Assembly (NCBI GenBank): GCA_029379385.1
Contig: CM055612.1
Span: forward strand, 3,162,001 to 3,226,000
From: Quillaja saponaria
Lineage: Eukaryota > Streptophyta > Magnoliopsida > Fabales > Quillajaceae
Length of the DNA stretch: 64,000 nt
Direction: 5' to 3'
The position numbers were made by a program, and so were the translations under genes. Shown here piece by piece: positions 22,306 to 34,445 of the stretch. Positions within the stretch are counted from its first letter, which is position 1, and each line of letters opens with the position of its first letter. The notes beneath the pieces are model-generated. The model ran no database searches, had not been told where the DNA came from, and saw only the letters and a program-made list of their open reading frames with translations.

Positions 22306-23584
22306 ATGAAGTTTACAGGTTATCTGTCTTTTCTTTCGCCCCCTTTAGGCTCAAGTTTTTCTTCGTATTGACTTATGATTCGGCCTGCCATGCCTGCTCT
22401 CCAAAACAAAAATCTCTCTGTTCTTCCCTTTCCCTTTTAAATTAAGGTGGAAGCTATGCAAGACTAATGTAAATTTGTATAGTAGTGAGTAATGAAATGT
22501 AATTCACTCATCTTGGTAATAATGGAAATTAGTCTTCCCGTCTTATTTTAGGCTGATCCTGCCCTTGAAGACTGAAATTGAGGTTTCTTTGCAGTATAGT
22601 CTTCTTCCCATGGCATTCATTACACTGCCTCGTACATTGAATTTGCTGAGACAGAGCCTTATTAGTCTTTTCAAGGAAAAATTCTGGTAGTAGTGGATAT
22701 GAGTGGGGGCACGATGGGCAGTGGCAGAATGTGGAAAGCTGATTTCTGCTAGAGAAACAAGTCGGTATGGATGAGCTAGCCTTTTGTCCTTTTCGTAATG
22801 GTATGAGATAAGAAGCAAAACCAGGGGCAGAATTGCAAAAACCATTTGCCAGACAAAAATCTGTGTACCATCGGACATTTATTAATGGATTTCTAATGGA
22901 CCACTGCACCATCAGAAGTAGCGGACAAGCCTACCAAGCTCTCTCTCTCTACTTTATCCTGATGGCACACAATATATTGGCAACTCTCAGGCTTACCTGA
23001 AAAGGCAGGTTGGAGGACCAACTTGTAACATTTCATAGACATAGTGCATAATGTCACATGCTTTTGCAGAATCATGACTGTCTGTCTCAATTACTTCCAG
23101 CCAAACACTATACAGGAAAGAATTCATCTTTATACAATGTAGTGAAGAATCGGATTCTCAGCAACAACCTAATGTATCACCTGAAACCAAAGAATATTTT
23201 CCCTTCACTTTTTCCCTCAGAAACCTGTTTTTTGTTATTGGGACATCGCTTTTCCAACAGAAGCTTTTTGTTATTGGGACATCGCTTTTCAAACAGAAAA
23301 TATTGTGGAGGGAAACATTTAGTTAACAAATGGACAATGGACACAGTCCAGACGCAATCAATACTAAGGAAGCACATAATCAATTCCTTCCAGGAGCAGA
23401 ATAATAGAATGTATGTCCTACCTAAGCATAAACATCCTGAGTCGTAATTGAACAAATAGCATCTTACTGGCCTACAAGTGAAATCCGAATTAAAATTTAG
23501 AGCCGGACTGTAGAATAAACCTGACCTAAATGAAAAACGGTAGTCAACCATGCTAGAATACAAGATAGCCCTTCCCAACCACCT
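22306..23584. other. Convergent 3' intergenic region
   Basis: This holds the 3'UTRs of the carrier (plus) and the Alfin-like gene (minus). Open frames on the minus strand around 22530-22912 show no family similarity, and I treat them as chance. Confidence 0.45.
23229..23299. repeat. 36-bp tandem duplication
   Basis: Two adjacent near-identical units, each reading TTTTTGTTATTGGGACATCG then CTTTTC(C/A)AACAGAA, start at 23229 and 23265. They differ at about one position, so the duplication is recent. Confidence 0.85.
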
Positions 23585-26429
23585 TCAAGGTCGAGCTCTC
23601 TTGTTAGTGCAAGATGGACATTTATATTGCTTGATATGCTCAGCCCTCGCCGGAGTGATCTTCACACACTTTCCATGGAACCACTTCTCACAGATGTCGC
23701 AGCAAATCCAGAACTCATCAGATGCATAGTTTTCTCCACAAGCCCCACACAAGGTGTCTCCATGCTCATCATCATCATCTTCCTCTTCCATACCTTCCTC
23801 GTCATCATCCTTCGATTGCATTGTCTTTGAATACTTTCCATGAGATTCAGAGCCTCGCTGCATTTTCCAAACCCACAAGAATGATAATACATTCTAAATT
23901 TACTTCTTCAGATATTGGCTTGTTCAATTAAAAACATATCAAAATCCTTTATAAGATGTCACTGAGAAATTGCCCAGTAGTCCAACAACTAAAGCACAAT
24001 ACACACACATAGTACATATCATAGCATGAGCAGATCTTTCCCACTAACGCTCATTTTTGTTTTCACAAAGAAAATACCAAGAGATACAGGTCCTTACGTA
24101 CCTTAGAGTTTGATTTGGATTTGGTGCTGCTATGATTTGAAACTGATGACTTTTCTTTCACTTGTTTCTTGGCGATTCCAGTCACAATCTCAAATATTGT
24201 GGGAAGATCATTTATCATATTAAATAGTTGCTTCCTGCATGATAGATGTTAACTGAATATTGGAAAAGTTAACAACAGCTCAAATTAAACGTCAAGTTAT
24301 AAACATGCAACCACAAAATGGTCCTGATAAAATGTTGCCAGCACCAGCAAACTTAGTGCAAACTAATTCAAGATAGCCTAAACTCTCAGTACAGAACGTA
24401 AGACTCAAACTGACAAGGGAACATTCAAGGACTGTGAATAAAGCATAACAGGGCTTTCCTACAAATGTAATAGAACCAAGAGGATTGTCAGGCCAGTTTC
24501 CAATGGCGTGAATAAGGACTCAACCTGAATAAATTGCACTCTGCAGTCCTTGATCACCATTGGAACCTTTTCCTTTCGAATCATAAAATTAATTTAGGCC
24601 TCTCCAAAATCCAAACCACATATTTACTGAGTAAGAGCTCCAAGAAAACCAGACAGCTACCTCAAAATCAAGGAAGGGGTTCTAAAATATAGCCTCAATA
24701 ACTACTTTAATATCAAAAAGAAAAGCTTGAATAGGAGTTCAGATCTGGCTTGAAATACTAGAATCCAATTCTAGGTTTTGGAAGAACCAAAAGAGTTTCA
24801 ATTTATGAAACCAAATGCAATCATGTCTGTTGACTCTGTTGAGTTATCAATTTCTCCAACAACATTGATGATTGAACCTTAATATGCTAACCATGTGTCT
24901 AAGTGAAACACAATACATCCTCAATCCTCAGCAAAGATATATGACTAAAGTGACCGTAAAACACCATCAAGTGGTGCCTGCTCAATCATCAATTGTCCAA
25001 AGGAGTCAAAAAAGAGAACTTAGTGCTAAAATAAGCACTTCAATCACACTGCTAACTGCACTTATAGTTTCTTCTTTCTGTTTTAAGCTTTAATGCAATA
25101 AAATTTTTGCCTGCAGTTTTTTTTCAGACATGAAATTCTTCTAGAGACTAATCAGACTCATGCTTTTCCATTTAGCTTTTTCCCGTTTTCATGTTTAATG
25201 AAATGGAAAAAAAGCATGATTCCATATTAGAATTTATCACTTTCATTTTGCTATAAGGTGAACTGAGATACAGGGGGATTGGGACTAAAGATATAAAAAC
25301 ATCCAATTTCCAGATCCTTGATAGCTGATACTTAAGCCTAATCTACCACCAAACTAGGTACATGCAAGGGCTAATGAAAAAAACTTTTTTACAGAGTCAA
25401 ACCATGCATCCATAAAAAGGAAAAGAAAAAGATATACCTATCTGCCTTATCAAATCCAAACCTAGCACCAAAATAAAAAGCCACAGAAAGTAACCACGCA
25501 TCACTATGGACTGCAACCAAGGATATCCAGTCCTTTTCTTGCATTCCGTCTCTGGAAAAGTTGATACCTAATGCAGGCTCTGGAAGCTCTGGAGGAACCT
25601 CTTCAGCAGGTAGATTGACTTCCCAATCCTCACCAGGAAAACCATAAAGGCAAAGATTCTCCTTTTCTGTTATCAAAGTTCACATAAATTAATTTATTCA
25701 GCATTTCTTCAATAACAAGAATTTCCATTTAATAACAATGCACAATACCGCATCCCTAGCAAAAGATCATAAAAATAATAAAATACCCTGCACACATGGA
25801 AGATTTAGCAACTTGAATGAAGACATGATTTGAGCTATAACTGTAATGATGCAAACTTATTATTGAAATACTATCCGGTTGCTATACAATAAAACTGTAA
25901 AAATAAGGAGGATAACATTTCAGTTCGAGTAAGCAAACAGTACTGTAAAACCCAGTTAATTTCAAAGTATGTGCTTCATAAAGTTTACCCAGAATTAGAT
26001 ACTACAAAATTACAGTAACCCAAGCTCCAGGGCCAATTCTTTTCTCTTCATACTTTCAGTAACCAAACGCGGGATGAATTCAAATGTAGACGTAAAATTT
26101 ATAACGAATATATGAAAATAATTTTATAAAAATAAAAAATCTTACCAGGGTCACACTGCTGATAGAACTCTTCAACATCTGCAAAACCACAACAAAAGAA
26201 AATTGCAGTTGATAACCAAACCACACAACCGAGAAAGAAATAAATTAGTTAAAAGTAAACATAAACCCAGAATTGAAAGAAAAACGAAATTGTGAAAAAG
26301 TATATACACTAAGAAGAAGAAGAAGAAGATACCAGTAGTGAGAGCCTTAATCATGCCGGCTCTCCGACCCTTGAAATCCCTAAAGACCTCCTCTACTGTA
26401 CGTGGATTGTACGGAGCACCAGCCTCCAT
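23585..26429 (-). CDS. Alfin-like PHD-finger protein (AL4-like)
   Basis: Alfin-like proteins are nuclear readers of histone H3K4me2/3 that help repress or switch target genes, for example in seed germination and stress. Five exons join in frame: 26429-26333, 26178-26146, 25666-25438, 24234-24102, 23857-23585, giving 254 residues, the normal family length. The start ([19 protein letters not shown]) and the Alfin domain ([34 protein letters not shown]) match the family throughout. After an acidic stretch ([18 protein letters not shown]) the PHD finger follows: [20 protein letters not shown], the aromatic residue in EKWFHGKC, and YKCPSC near the end. All C4HC3 ligands are present. The tail KRARP is a likely nuclear signal. 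No lesions were seen. Context matches At5g26210. Confidence 0.96.
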
Positions 26430-27481
26430 GTCTCCCACGCTACCGCCTAATTGGAGACACACCGAGAGAGAGAGTAAATGGAGGGAAAGATGTGGAAAAT
26501 ATTTGACCTCTCACTCTCAGGGAAGAGAGAGAGAGAAAGGTTGGTTTAAGCGGATTTGAATCGGAAAGAATTGAATATATTAACCGGATTTTATAACAGG
26601 TTATAGAGTCCGTGAACAGAACTGGATTTGACCCATTCACAGGAGATCTGTACTATTTCCAATTTTCAACCGAAGTAAATTATACAAACCTTTTTCATCA
26701 AATTAGCCAAAAATAAAACAAAAAATAGTATCTTTCTTTAAGCAAGTAAAAAATAATAATAATTACTGTTAGTTAGTGAAGCCAAAGTTTAAGTTTTATT
26801 TTGATGCTACCAACTTAGATCAATTTAGAGAAGGATTTAGATTCAAATCTCAATATTAGTCTCCTATTGGGTATGTGCAATCTCAAATATTAGTCTCCTA
26901 TTGGGTGTGCAAATAGCATAAAGTTTAATCCTTTTAGTTATTAAAAAAAAAAAAAAAAAACCTTCACGTGGGATATAGTTCATATTATAGATCTTTGAGT
27001 ACACGAAAGGTTTAATTGCACACACAAAAAATGTTCTGTGCACTCACGTGTCCTCAAATATTCTGCCCTTGCACTATATATTCTTTTATGGGAAAATGGC
27101 TGGAATTCTACTTGACTGGTGTCTGGTGGTAACAAACAATCAGTCATCCTGTTGATCTCTGTAGCTTCATGTTCAGTTAAAATTGTTTCATAACCACTTT
27201 TGTCAAATACAGGGCAGCCATTTTGATCTTCCCCTTTTGCACATCATAATATATATTGCACAGTAAGATGGAAAATTAGGAGAACAACCCAGTTAAGGAA
27301 TCTGCTTTAAAAGGAAAATGTCTACATAAAAGTCTTTAGTAATCACGTATCATTGAGTTCGGTTACATTAATCTTTCATAAAACTAGTTAAAAGGTGAAA
27401 AAGCAAAATAAAGTAAGACTAATGATCTGACACAATCACACAAAATTAAGAACTACATCTTCCTAGACATTAGCACATCAG
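26430..27481. other. Intergenic region: Alfin-like promoter and RKD 3' end
   Basis: The first 200 bp are the likely promoter and 5' leader of the Alfin-like gene, with GAGA-rich pyrimidine/purine tracts near 26465-26540. The remainder is AT-rich, with a poly-A run at 26942-26960 and one tandem duplication. No gene was recognised. Confidence 0.45.
26846..26910. repeat. 33-bp tandem duplication
   Basis: Two adjacent copies of AATCTCAA-ATTAGTCTCC-TATTGGGT-type sequence start at about 26846 and 26879, differing at a few positions. Confidence 0.75.
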
Positions 27482-29101
27482 TCAAAAATCTATTGCAGTT
27501 GGCAAGAGTCCATGACAAGCATGGAACAATTCCAGTTGAAGCCTCTCTATTTCAGATTTAGCTCTTTCCTTTTCCAGTGGAGAAGCTGTATTTAAACTTG
27601 CTCTCAAAATTTGTATTTGTCTCGTATGGCCTCTGACCTGCATTATCCCAAGAAATAAGGACATTCTCAATTAAAATGAACTAGTACTAGTGAATGAGAC
27701 ACAGAAAATGTAACAGAGACAACTGAACCTTTCTATAAGGCCATCGGACTAATCCTTCTCTGCGGCATATTTTCTTCACAACTGTTATACATAAGTTCAA
27801 GTGTCTTGCAGCTTCATGAATAGGGAGGTGGAAATAATTGCTTAATTCATTCAATGTCAACCGTACAACTCTTTCCCTCTGCACAAGATAACCAAAATAT
27901 CATGAAGAGAAGAAAATATCACGAAGACTATACCGAATTCTGCCAATGAGACTCGGGTTGAAGCCTCTAAAACAAAGACAAGAGTAACAATAACCTGTAC
28001 AGAAAGGTTGACCCTAGGCCTTTCTTCCCCGTTCTCGGCCTCAGCCTCTTGTTCCATTTCAGACGCTTCTCCTAAAAATAATGACATATTAAACAGAAAA
28101 CTTGAATAAGAAGTCCTTGGCATGAGTGAGTGAAACAGAACACGGAATCAGAAACAAAAACCAACCTGAATTATTAGGAGAAAATTGATGGAAGTCATTT
28201 AGATCGTCATCCCAGTCTAATCCAATGCAGAGGGTTTCATAATAGGATGAAAGAGGATCTTCCATCATAGCAAAGCCGGCTAAATTTTGCCTTAGGCAGT
28301 ATTGCATTAAGAAATATTTGATATCTTCTAAGCTTTTCCCACAAAAACTGATTGAAAACACACCCAGAAATAAGTGTTAAAAGAAAAGAAACAAATCCTT
28401 CTCATGAACTATACTCTTAATTTCCAAGTACTACGGAATAAGTACTGAAAATTAAACTTACTCAAACATTTTTATCTGATGATGGTTCGAAGAACTGACA
28501 TTGACATTTCGCTCCTCCAGAATTGCATGACAGATCATACCAAGCCTTCCATGAATCTCAATTTTTGCAATGATAGAACCTACCAAGCACTCAAAATGTG
28601 TAGTTACAAGTTAACAGAAAGCATATAAAATAAAACTGGAAATGCATAAATTTTACAAATAGTCCATAACAACAATAGTTTACCATTAGTATGAACTAAT
28701 TGTCTAAGCACTTGGCAACAACTGCAAAAAAATGGGATTGGTGGCTCTGGCCAAATTGACAAAGGAATCCCATCTTCACCAAAATTCTGTGATCCAAAAT
28801 TCTCTTGGCCTTGATGACTACTTTCCGCATGGACATTTGAAGGACCTGCTTCAGTACTTCCTCCTCCATTATTGGATTGAAATGCACCATGAACCATTGG
28901 ATCCGAAAACGGATGATTATCCCCAGGAGTTGTTTCATTAATTTCAGGCAGTGAAGAAGTGTAAGGAAAAGGTCCCTGCAGGGTTGGTTGTGATAAATCA
29001 GCAAGAGTAGGATTTTGATCATTTGCAAAATTCAGAATGTTGTGGTTTAATGGGGATTCATAAGGGTCATAGTAAGGAACAACCGCCTCTGGGTCTGCCA
29101 T
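27482..29101 (-). CDS. RKD-type RWP-RK transcription factor
   Basis: RKD proteins act in egg-cell and early embryo identity; their RWP-RK domain binds DNA. Six exons join in frame: 29101-28684, 28579-28462, 28347-28166, 28071-27995, 27878-27729, 27637-27482, giving 366 residues. The N-terminal half has low complexity, then PPIPFFCSCCQVLRQLVHTNG (about 121-141), IEIHGRLGMICHAILEER, and GFAMMEDPLSSYYETLCIG (about 200), a conserved block upstream of the DNA-binding domain. An acidic linker (EASEMEQEAEAENGEE) follows. The RWP-RK domain fills exon 5 (about 266-315): LTLNELSNYFHLPIHEAAR, VVKKICRREGLVRWPYRK with the defining RWPYRK. A C-terminal coiled segment (ILRASLNTASPLEKERAKSE) follows. All junctions are GT-AG. 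No lesions were seen. Which RKD number it matches is not settled. Confidence 0.93.
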
Positions 29102-29625
29102 TCATGAAGATTATAACCAAACTACTCTGTGCTTCTTAATTGTGTAAAAATGGTAGCGGCGCCGAAACCTAAGCGCCGCTGCCAAAGAGAGGGAGTAGGA
29201 AGCACAGTCTTTAATGATTGACAGAGGGAAATTGAGAAAAGTGTTTGTTTGAATCAGAATTATGAAGTTTGAGTTCTTATATATGGGAGAAAATGAAAGA
29301 GGCGCGAGAGGCAGTTATTTGTGACCGTTATACGACGAGTCGGTTGAGATTTTATTCAGGCAAGTGAGGCAGTATCTAGTGTTGAAAGATCATAGTAAGA
29401 ACCGTAGAACTGCTAAGGAATACGGTAGCGGCTCAAAGTTCGCTGAGAATCTAACGGTCTGGAACTAAGTTACGTACTAGTTGTTCATTTAACAATTTAT
29501 GTGAAACGACACATCGTATTCCTTGCAAGCGTCGTTTTTTTTCAACCTTTACCTGATTCTTTCTGCCTCGCTGCCTCACAAGTGGAGTGGACTAAGCAGA
29601 ATCTTCCAAACTCGTAGAAAAGGAA
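29102..29625. promoter_or_regulatory. Divergent promoter between RKD and omega-amidase genes
   Basis: A 524-bp interval lies between two divergent start codons. A TATA-like TTATATATGG on the plus strand near 29277 corresponds to CCATATATAA on the minus strand, placed about 180 bp upstream of the RKD start. No other element could be assigned with confidence. Confidence 0.4.
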
Positions 29626-32600
29626 ATGAAAGCAGCATCTGCACTATCATCACTGCTCAGCTCCAAGACTTTGAATCTGCACCACCCTTCGTCTTTCCTA
29701 TCTCGCTCTGTTTATACATCTAAACCCCTCTTCGATTCTATTTCCTTTTTCTCTCACAGCAATCCCAGTCACAACCACAACGACATCAATCTTACCCAGA
29801 AGATCAAAATCCACACGGGGTCTGCTCCAATAATGGCATTTTCTTTCAACCCAGAGCGGTCCAGGGCCCCACCTTCCATTCCCTTGCCAACACCCCCAAT
29901 TACTAAGGCAAGTCCTTTGCTTTTCTTCCTTTCTATCTTGTTGGGTGGTTGGTTTTGTCGGGTTTGAGGTATAATTGACTGACTTCTTCCATGATTCTAG
30001 TTCAAGATTGGGCTTTGTCAATTATCGGTGACACCCGATAAGGAGAGGAACATCGCTCATGCCCGGAAGGCCATCGAGGAGGCCGCTGCAAAGGGCGCCC
30101 GGCTTGTCCTCTTACCAGTGAGTTTCAGGATTTGGGTTTTCTATAACTCAAACTATAATTACGTTTAGTTAATCCATTGTTAAAATGTCCATTTAAATTC
30201 ATATATTTGGGCATAATTGACATCATAAGCTACAAGCACTTGTTGTTCGTATAATGTAGTGTGTAGCTATTCAAAGCTATAAGATTATTCTTCAATTACT
30301 AACCTTATGGTGAGTTAGTTTTTAAGACTGTTATGTGTTCTACGCAACTTTGCAAGTATGAAAAGTTATTGAGTTTTAATTTGTTTTCTACTGTTTTAGT
30401 GTTACAACTTCAGTAATACACTCATATTAGTATGTACCTTGTAGGAAATATGGAACAGTCCATATTCAAATGATAGTTTCCCAGTCTATGCTGAGGATAT
30501 TGATGCAGGCAGTGATGCATCTCCTTCAACGGCCATGCTTTCTGAAGTATCTCGTCTTCTGAAGATCACGATAGTTGGTGGCTCTATACCAGAACGTTCT
30601 GGGGATCGTTTATATAATACTTGTTGTGTCTTTGGAACTGATGGAAAGCTGAAAGCAAAACACCGAAAGGTAGCATTTGAGGCTCACGTCCCTTCTGTCA
30701 TCTATATAAAATTATTCTAAACTATTAGATGATGTATGATATTGAGAATCATGTGTTGCAAGTTTTATGCAGTTCAAATATGTGGAGCTGATTATTGAAG
30801 AGTGAACATACTAACCATTGTGTTTGGGAGGAACTTCTCCAGGAATCTTCAACTTTTTTTTATAATTCTTTCGGCATGAAATTTGTTATGAAATTCATAT
30901 AAGTGGCACTTTGGCCATTAAAGCATATATTCTCATGTTTTGTTTCAAAGGATCAAGGGATGGTATAGAATTTACAAAAAGATGGTCTAATTTTAGTATA
31001 TCTGCTAAAATCATTGTTTTTCCAAATAGTTAGTTTGTAACATTAATTGATAGATGACATCTCAGATATTTAGGTATGCCTATCTTTAGGATAAATGCTT
31101 TTCCTTTCACCAGAGTTTGTATGATGGGTAGTACAGGTATAAGAGATTTGCTATTTTTGCGTAGTTTCTGACATAAAAGTAGCTGACCCCAATGATTTGG
31201 GATTAAGCCTTGTAGTTGTCGTTGTTTTAAGTTCTGGCATAAACGTGTCACCACAGATACACCTTTTTGATATAGACATCCCTGGGAAGATCACCTTTAT
31301 TGAATCAAAGACTCTTACAGCAGGGGAGACTCCTACCATCGTGGACACAGGTATGATTTTGTCCCTGGTATCATGCCTAAGCATTAAGCCTTTAGACTCT
31401 TGAGTCTTTACCATGTAGTATTTCTTGATGCTTATGTGCTTGTCCTTGTTTACTATTTCTCCCTGTTGGAATAAGAAGGTAATAATGAATTAGTTCTTGC
31501 AGAAGTAGGGCGCATTGGCGTAGGCATCTGTTATGACATCCGGTTTCCTGAACTGGCAATGATATATGCAGCAAGAGGTGTGTTGCTTCTAACAATTGGC
31601 CTATGAAATAATTAACTTGTTCCAGCAGTAAATCTTTTCTGCTGCTAGTATTTCAGTAGTTTACAGTAGGTTTGAAGCTAACATAGTTTATGACTATATA
31701 TAAATGATTTGATTCAAAACTTTGCGATCTAGTCCAATGATTCATCTTCGATCTTCTGTTTTGTCTGGCACTCTGGCTATTATTAGCTGTAATTTATCTA
31801 TCAAGAGTTATTGTATTGTTCAAAAATAATGAAGAATTTTAACTTTCTAATTTATTTGTACTTTATAGAATCACCCAGTTATGAAAATAATGATGTATTT
31901 ATAAGATCCTGCAAAGAGAAGAAGATATTAGAACAATTCTTTAATGTTGTTGATTGGATGAGGCCTCTTTTAGTACCTTTGATCAGTTAAAAAACAAAAA
32001 AATAATTTAATGTTGTTATAAACAGTTGTAGAGTGGAGGTTTTCCTCATCCCTAAATTTAGTAATAGAGGGTTCCTGAGTATCTCAAGGCCTTTTAATTG
32101 ATGTTTTATATCATTCCATGCTTATGTTGAAGAGTAGATTAAGAAATGGTAGTAAGACTTAACTCTTTGTTGGATCAGTTAATTGGTAGCAGCCTTATAA
32201 TCTCTTGGGCGGTAGTTTGTTGAGCAATGAGCAATAATGATTTTATGGATGTAGATTCACATAATCAGTGTCATATTGACCATCAAGCCCTCTTAATCTT
32301 TTTCTTGTAACAGTACATCTTTTGTATACTTAGAATTATGAGTTCTTTATGTGATTTCCTATAATCCTATCCTCTTCATTATACATCTTATAAACAATTC
32401 TTCTTAATTTGTATAGGTTATCTTGCCACTTTTGGAAGTAATTGACCACTTTCTATATTTGTTGTGTACCTTGTACGACATTCCTATGTTAATTGTATTG
32501 TTGTGCTTTACTGCTTATAATTTATGGGACATTTATCTTGTTGACATCAGGTGCTCACTTACTCTGCTATCCTGGGGCATTTAACATGACTACTGGACCA

Positions 32601-34445
32601 TTGCATTGGGAGTTATTACAGAGGGCAAGGTAGTGATATATGCTGCTTGTTTGGTGAAATTGACTGCTTAAACATAGGAACAATGTCTCACTCTTTATCT
32701 GATTGTAAATCCATATACACGTGCTTTCGACTAGTGAGTAAATCCAATTGCTGTTCAGAAGCACTTCTAATAGAATTATTTGAGAAACAATGGGTTGTAC
32801 TCCAGTGTACGGTATCAAATAGGGACAGATGCTCTGCTTCCCCTTGGTAGTTGGTATCATCCATCCCCACCCTTCTCCTCGTGCTCATAGGGCTCAGGGT
32901 TGGTTGAGAGTCAAGACTCACCATCAATTTAATCAGTTCTAGGTCGGCCTAAAACTGTGTCAGTGAGCATTCTTGGGAAATATATCTTTATGGTCACAGT
33001 TGAACCTTCTTAAATATACCTAGAGGCTGCACAAACAATGCTAATTTGTTCTTCTGATGTTCTTCTCCCATCTACATTTTCTCTCACCACTCTTTCCCCA
33101 CTTCCCGACACAGTTCCCTTGAAGTTCTTAATATAATAGCTTGAGTTATATTATTTATTGGTTTAAATGATTATAAATTTATTATGTGCTGATGAATGCT
33201 TTCATGTGTCATGGTGCAGGGCTGTAGATAATCAGGTATCACATTCTTATTTTTCTTGATGTATACTTCATAATTTCTTGAAATATGTACACTATGTAAG
33301 AATAAAACTTCCTTGCATTTGATATAGATAATGATACCTAGAGGGAGAGCAGATAATTGTGTTTGTATGGAGTAGCTTAAAAGTTAGAATTAGGATCTTT
33401 TTGCTGTGCCAATGAGAATGCAATAAAAAATCTACAATCTACCATGCAATGAATTTGGTTTGATGACTACATTGATGATATTGATTATATATATAAAGTC
33501 CATGGATGCTTCAGCAAAGGCCATTAAAAGTTTTAGCACATCTTGCCAGTTGGATTCTATGCTCAGATGAGCAGTAAGCTTTGAGCGGGTATCGTCTGCC
33601 CCCTTCTCCCAATAAAAGAAAGGTAGTTCTAAAAACTCTCATGATGATGTGAAGGATGCATTTTCCCATTTATAGATGCCTATGAAATTCAAAGGGAAGG
33701 TCATGTGGTTATAGTTATTACTATTGGAATATGTATGTTTAAAACAGTCGACTGTGAGGCGTGGTTTATACATGGAGGTTCTCTTTATTAATTTAACATT
33801 TTCCTTTTCTAATTCCAATCACTGCATTTGTGGCCCTAATTAGTCTCTCTAATAGTAGCTTATCTTGTGGAATTTCATCCATCACTGACAGTTATATGTT
33901 GCAACTTGTTCACCTGCCCGAGATACCGGATCTGGTTATGTGGCTTGGGGACACTCCACTCTAGTTGGCCCTGTAAGTAGATAGATATGTTTAATTCCTT
34001 TCATATGTGGCGTCCTTGTGGATTGATTCCCACCACCTTTAAAAAGTCTTGATATTTAAAATATTGTGCAAAAATCATCCAAGTTTTCTAATTTACAAAA
34101 GACGGAAGTTTTCATTTCTGAATGAAGTTTCTATATCTGTAAGTTCGTATCCCAAAATACTTTCTAAAAGGAAGTAATGTGACAGTTTGGAGAAATTCTG
34201 GCTACTACTGAACACGATGAGGCAATCATCATAGCAGAGATTGACTATTCACTGCTAGAGCTGAGGAGGTAGCCTATATTGTTGCATTTTTCTTCTCTTG
34301 CATATTTACTGTTTCAATTGTGGATCTGGATGTTCATCATTTAATCTTGTTATTGAAATTACTCAGGACAAACCTTCCCTTTACTAAGCAAAGGCGAGGC
34401 GATCTTTACCAGTTGGTGGATTTTCAGAGGCTGAATTCTCATTGA
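29626..34445 (+). CDS. Omega-amidase / nitrilase-like (NIT2-type) protein
   Basis: NIT2-type enzymes hydrolyse alpha-ketoglutaramate and alpha-ketosuccinamate. Ten exons join in frame: 29626-29907, 30001-30117, 30445-30669, 31257-31350, 31503-31577, 32551-32629, 33220-33235, 33892-33972, 34186-34268, 34367-34445, giving 376 residues. Intron 1 starts with GC (AAG/GCAAGT), the others with GT. Exon 7 is a 16-nt microexon. The Glu-Lys-Cys triad is complete: Glu at LVLLPEIWN (about 134), Lys at AKHRK (about 208), Cys at [12 protein letters not shown] (about 249). Other landmarks are [35 protein letters not shown] and [11 protein letters not shown]. The first roughly 70 residues (Ser/Thr-rich, few acidic) look like an organelle transit peptide, and an internal ATG at 29833 ([14 protein letters not shown]) could give a cytosolic form. 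No lesions were seen. Closest to At5g12040. Confidence 0.95.

Noticed and set aside
22529..22912. Open frames on the minus strand with Cys-rich or hydrophobic stretches
   Set aside because: Two overlapping frames give unrelated proteins with no family similarity; the region is the shared 3' flank of two genes.
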